Part shown: positions 32,801 through 34,975 of the stretch, in pieces | Numbering within the stretch: the first letter of the stretch is position 1 | Layout of the letters: each line of letters starts with the position of its first letter | Assembly (NCBI GenBank): GCA_029240815.1 | Contig: JARDZO010000019.1 | Location: 1-34,975, forward strand | Reading direction: 5' to 3' | DNA length: 34,975 bases | Origin: Brevibacillus sp. | GTDB taxonomy: Bacteria; Bacillota; Bacilli; Brevibacillales; Brevibacillaceae | The notes under the pieces: model-generated | What the model was told of the DNA's origin: nothing | The model's database searches: none | The model's input: the letters and a program-made list of their open reading frames with translations, nothing else | Position numbers and translations under genes: made by a program

Positions 32801-34222
32801 TTATAAAAATCTGCGATGTACTTTCTTTCCATCGTACGTGAACAAGACCTGACGATCCTCGACGACTGTCTCCAGGTGTACGTTTTTCCCCCAGAGTGTA
32901 TAGACGTACGGCAATGTTTTTTCCACGTACTTCACATCAAGCTCCAGTCCCTCGAAATGGTGCTTTAAGTACATCTCTCCGGATCGCAAGTAGTCACCAT
33001 CGTGAACCATGACGTAAGGGAAGCCACCATTGACCCGTGTACCTGACAGACCGTCACGCACTTGCTCCCACTGTTTCTCCGAGACGACCCAATCATTGCC
33101 CTGCTTGCCGAACATGTAGAGATCCAGATCGCTCACCAAATCTTTGGTCATGAAATTGCTGATAAAGCTGATGTCTGATTCCAGCTCGCGAACCTCAAAA
33201 ATCTTGGAGCGCCCTTCTCCCGGCTTGCGTCCAAACCGCTCCTGCTCTTCTTTGGTCGGTTTATCCCACCGTCTCTCGATATCCTCGAAAATTTTCAAGC
33301 CCAAATGATATGGATTAATACTCGTGGTGGAAGGCTGGATGACGGAGGAATGCAGCTTGGCAAAATCGATGGTCTCCGCCTCTGTCAGCTCCATTTCTCG
33401 CAGAATGCGCATATGCCAGTAGGTCGCCCAGCCTTCGTTCATGATCTTGGTCTCCATCTGCGGCCAGAAATAGAGCATCTCGTCACGGATGATCGTCAGC
33501 ACATCTCGCTGCCAATCATCCAAAATCGGACTGAATTCCATCACGAACAGCAGCAAGTCCTTTTCCGGAGAGGGCGGGAATTTGCGTATAGGCTTCACCG
33601 GATCAATCTCATTCTTTTCCTGACGATCCAGTCCCCACAAATCATCATACGGAGAATGACGTTCGGATATCCCTTTCTTAGATGCATCGTCTGGTTCCCG
33701 TTTCCAGCGCAGCTTGGGTCGCAACAGACTCGGATCGATATGCTCCTGTATCGCAAGGCTCGCATCGAGGAGATTTTCCACCGCTTCCTTGCCGTATTCG
33801 ATCTCGTACTGACGGATGCGCTCAGAGCTTGCCGCCATGCTCTCTACCATGTCACGGTTTGTGTTGGAAAAGCGCATGTTGTTCTTGAAAAAGTCGCAGT
33901 GTGCCAAAACGTGCGCCACGATGAGCTTGTTCTGGATCAGCGAGTTGCCATCCAGCAAAAACGCGTAGCAAGGATTCGAGTTGATGACTAATTCGTAAAT
34001 TTTACTCAGGTTGAGATCGTATGACAATTTCATTCTGTAAAACGATTTTCCAAAGCTCCAGTGCGAGAACCGCGTCGGCATTCCGTAAGCTCCAAACGTA
34101 TAGATGATATCCGCCGGGCAGATTTCGTATCGCATCGGATAAAAATCAAGGTTGAATCCCTTGGCAATCTCGGTAATTTCATCAATCGACCGCTCTAGCT
34201 CTTTGCGTTCTTCGTTGGTCAA
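32801..34222 (-). CDS. spoVR: SpoVR family protein
   Basis: A 473-residue SpoVR protein, the usual family length. Conserved features are [10 protein letters not shown] (about 27-36), [19 protein letters not shown] (about 43-61) and NEGWATYWH (about 265). In B. subtilis spoVR is expressed in the mother cell under sigma-E and contributes to spore cortex. Homologues also occur in non-sporulating bacteria, often with YeaG/YhbH. TTG 34220-34222 is 7 bases after GGAGGGG and is the better start; an upstream TTG at 34244-34246 has no such site. An AT-rich CATATATATAG lies near 34256-34266 and may be a -10 region. Confidence 0.95.
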   Translation of the reverse strand: MTNEERKELERSIDEITEIAKGFNLDFYPMRYEICPADIIYTFGAYGMPTRFSHWSFGKSFYRMKLSYDLNLSKIYELVINSNPCYAFLLDGNSLIQNKLIVAHVLAHCDFFKNNMRFSNTNRDMVESMAASSERIRQYEIEYGKEAVENLLDASLAIQEHIDPSLLRPKLRWKREPDDASKKGISERHSPYDDLWGLDRQEKNEIDPVKPIRKFPPSPEKDLLLFVMEFSPILDDWQRDVLTIIRDEMLYFWPQMETKIMNEGWATYWHMRILREMELTEAETIDFAKLHSSVIQPSTTSINPYHLGLKIFEDIERRWDKPTKEEQERFGRKPGEGRSKIFEVRELESDISFISNFMTKDLVSDLDLYMFGKQGNDWVVSEKQWEQVRDGLSGTRVNGGFPYVMVHDGDYLRSGEMYLKHHFEGLELDVKYVEKTLPYVYTLWGKNVHLETVVEDRQVLFTYDGKKVHRRFL

Positions 34223-34333
34223 TGCCCTTCCCCTCCCATTTGCCAAAGCCTATTCTATATATATGGAGAAAGACGACAAAAGAAGCCAGCATTCCCAGAA
34301 AAGTGAGGCTGACTTTCCATTTTTTCCTGGTAC

Positions 34334-34367
34334 AAAAAGGCATCCCCTCTTCAGGAGACGCCTTTTT
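34334..34367 (-). terminator. Terminator of 60-aa membrane protein gene
   Basis: AAAAAGGC (34334-34341) pairs with GCCTTTTT (34360-34367), with a short inner CTCCT/AGGAG-like pairing in the loop. On the minus strand it ends in TTTTTGT about 28 bases after the stop of the small membrane protein gene. Confidence 0.88.
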
Positions 34368-34394
34368 GCTGGATATCCTACGATAACTTCCACA

Positions 34395-34577
34395 CTATTT
34401 CAGGAACCAATCGCGTACACCGGTATAAATCAGAGCACCCGAGAAGACCAGCATCGCGATCAAGCCGATCCCATCCACCAACGGATTGAGTCCGTTCAGG
34501 AAAGTACCGTCGAGCGGGGTTTTCAACAAAGCATAGCCACCAACAAGACCGCCTGCTAGCGAGAGCCATTTGTTCAT
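34395..34577 (-). CDS. Small two-helix membrane protein (60 aa)
   Basis: A 60-residue protein with two hydrophobic segments (about 5-18 and 33-50), joined by a short polar loop (KTPLDGTFLNGLNPLVDG), ending in RDWFLK. I do not recognise it. ATG 34575-34577 is preceded eight bases upstream by GGGAGG; a longer frame to a GTG at 34617-34619 has no site and would run through the leader hairpin. Its own strong terminator follows. Divergent from the DUF423 gene. Confidence 0.75.
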   Translation of the reverse strand: MNKWLSLAGGLVGGYALLKTPLDGTFLNGLNPLVDGIGLIAMLVFSGALIYTGVRDWFLK

Positions 34578-34587
34578 GTCACAATCA

Positions 34588-34645
34588 CCTCCCGACGCAG
34601 CAGCGGTAAGCGTTGCCACTGCGTTACTTCAATTTATGTCGGGAG
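34588..34645 (-). promoter_or_regulatory. Leader hairpin hiding the ribosome binding site
   Basis: In the minus-strand leader, CTCCCGAC (from 34638-34645) pairs with GTCGGGAG (from 34589-34596), an 8-bp stem that contains most of the GGGAGG ribosome binding site of the 60-residue protein. An inner stem GCAG-GG/CC-CTGC (within about 34598-34622) stacks inside it. The structure would block initiation unless opened. Confidence 0.5.
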
Positions 34646-34696
34646 TTGACAAGCGGTCTGTACGCGAGTCCAACGAACTGTTCATCAAATTGCAAT

Positions 34697-34726
34697 TGGG
34701 CAACGCACGTCCATTTAGAGTAAAAT
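34697..34726 (+). promoter_or_regulatory. Possible promoter of DUF423 gene
   Basis: TAAAAT (34721-34726) is a 5/6 -10 element; the best -35 at 18 bases is TGGGCA (34697-34702), 4/6. It lies about 60 bases before the ATG. The match is weak. Confidence 0.3.
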
Positions 34727-34787
34727 AGATTCCATAACAACGGATCGACTCGAGCTTTTCGAAGCTTTGATAAAGGGGGAATGACTC

Positions 34788-34975
34788 ATGAAACTGTTTC
34801 TGATGCTAGGTAGTATCAGCGGCTTTTTGTCTGTCGCATTGGGAGCGTTTGGCGCCCATGCGTTGAAAGAAAAACTGGATGAGTACTCACTCGGTATTTT
34901 TCATACCGGGGTTACCTATCAAACCACACACGCTCTGGCCATGATTCTGGTCGCTTTCTTGATCAAATGGTATCC
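34788..34975 (+). CDS. DUF423 membrane protein (5' part)
   Basis: Starts at ATG 34788-34790 with AAAGGGGG about eight bases upstream and runs off the window after 62 codons. The N-terminus, SGFLSVALGAFGAHALKEKL then FHTGVTYQTTHALAMI, is characteristic of the DUF423 (YwdK-like) family of small membrane proteins, which have about four helices and about 120 residues. No function is established. It is one of two genes on the plus strand in this half of the window. Confidence 0.9.
   Translation, partial: MKLFLMLGSISGFLSVALGAFGAHALKEKLDEYSLGIFHTGVTYQTTHALAMILVAFLIKWY

Noticed and set aside
1..34975. CRISPR arrays, tRNA or rRNA genes, prophage genes
   Set aside because: No regularly spaced short repeats, no cloverleaf-like tRNA pattern and no phage or integrase genes were seen; apart from the IS fragment the window is ordinary metabolic and regulatory genes.

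Overview
The window looks like a chromosomal segment of a mid-GC, spore-forming Bacillota, most likely Brevibacillus or a close relative. The grounds are AGGAGG-type ribosome binding sites before nearly every gene, frequent TTG and GTG starts, a spoVR gene, Bacillus-type small proteins and Rho-independent terminators. The genus is an inference from gene content and protein style; no rRNA gene is present. Almost all genes lie on the minus strand.

Left edge (1-1000): the last codons and terminal end of an IS3-family element are followed by a tandem duplication of a 144-bp unit. Its small hairpin keeps pairing in both copies only if it is read as minus-strand RNA. A short hypothetical gene follows.

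Region A (1027-18478) is an acyl-CoA catabolic island. Read in transcription order it holds a membrane Fe-S/quinone oxidoreductase of the DUF224/CCG type (16412-18478), a PAS-type sigma54 activator (14434-16110), then etfB, etfA, two metallo-beta-lactamase-fold hydrolases, a FabG-like SDR, an acyl-CoA dehydrogenase, two MaoC-type hotdog proteins, an MFS carrier, a thiolase-like protein without the nucleophilic cysteine, its DUF35 partner, an NDP-forming acyl-CoA synthetase and a second MFS carrier. Textbook -24/-12 sigma54 promoters precede etfB and the Fe-S oxidoreductase, so the activator between them probably switches on both the pathway and its electron outlet. The expected flow is import, CoA activation, dehydrogenation with electrons passing through EtfAB and the membrane oxidoreductase to menaquinone, hydration by the MaoC pair, and C-C cleavage by the thiolase-like/DUF35 pair. 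The substrate is unknown; a branched or cyclic acid fits the last two enzymes.

Region B (18635-28650) is a peptide/amide utilisation region. It contains an OPT-family transporter with DUF917 and DUF1177 proteins, a PucR-type regulator, and a separate operon of M20 amidohydrolase, YfcC-family carrier and M28 peptidase. A very basic small protein (start 29001) has an open frame that runs through its own terminator into the M20 gene without a stop codon.

Region C (29140-34975) holds a small plus-strand hypothetical gene, a 3-hydroxyacyl-CoA dehydrogenase with a LysR regulator, a third MFS carrier, spoVR, a 60-residue membrane protein whose ribosome binding site can be hidden in a hairpin, and the start of a DUF423 membrane protein on the plus strand.
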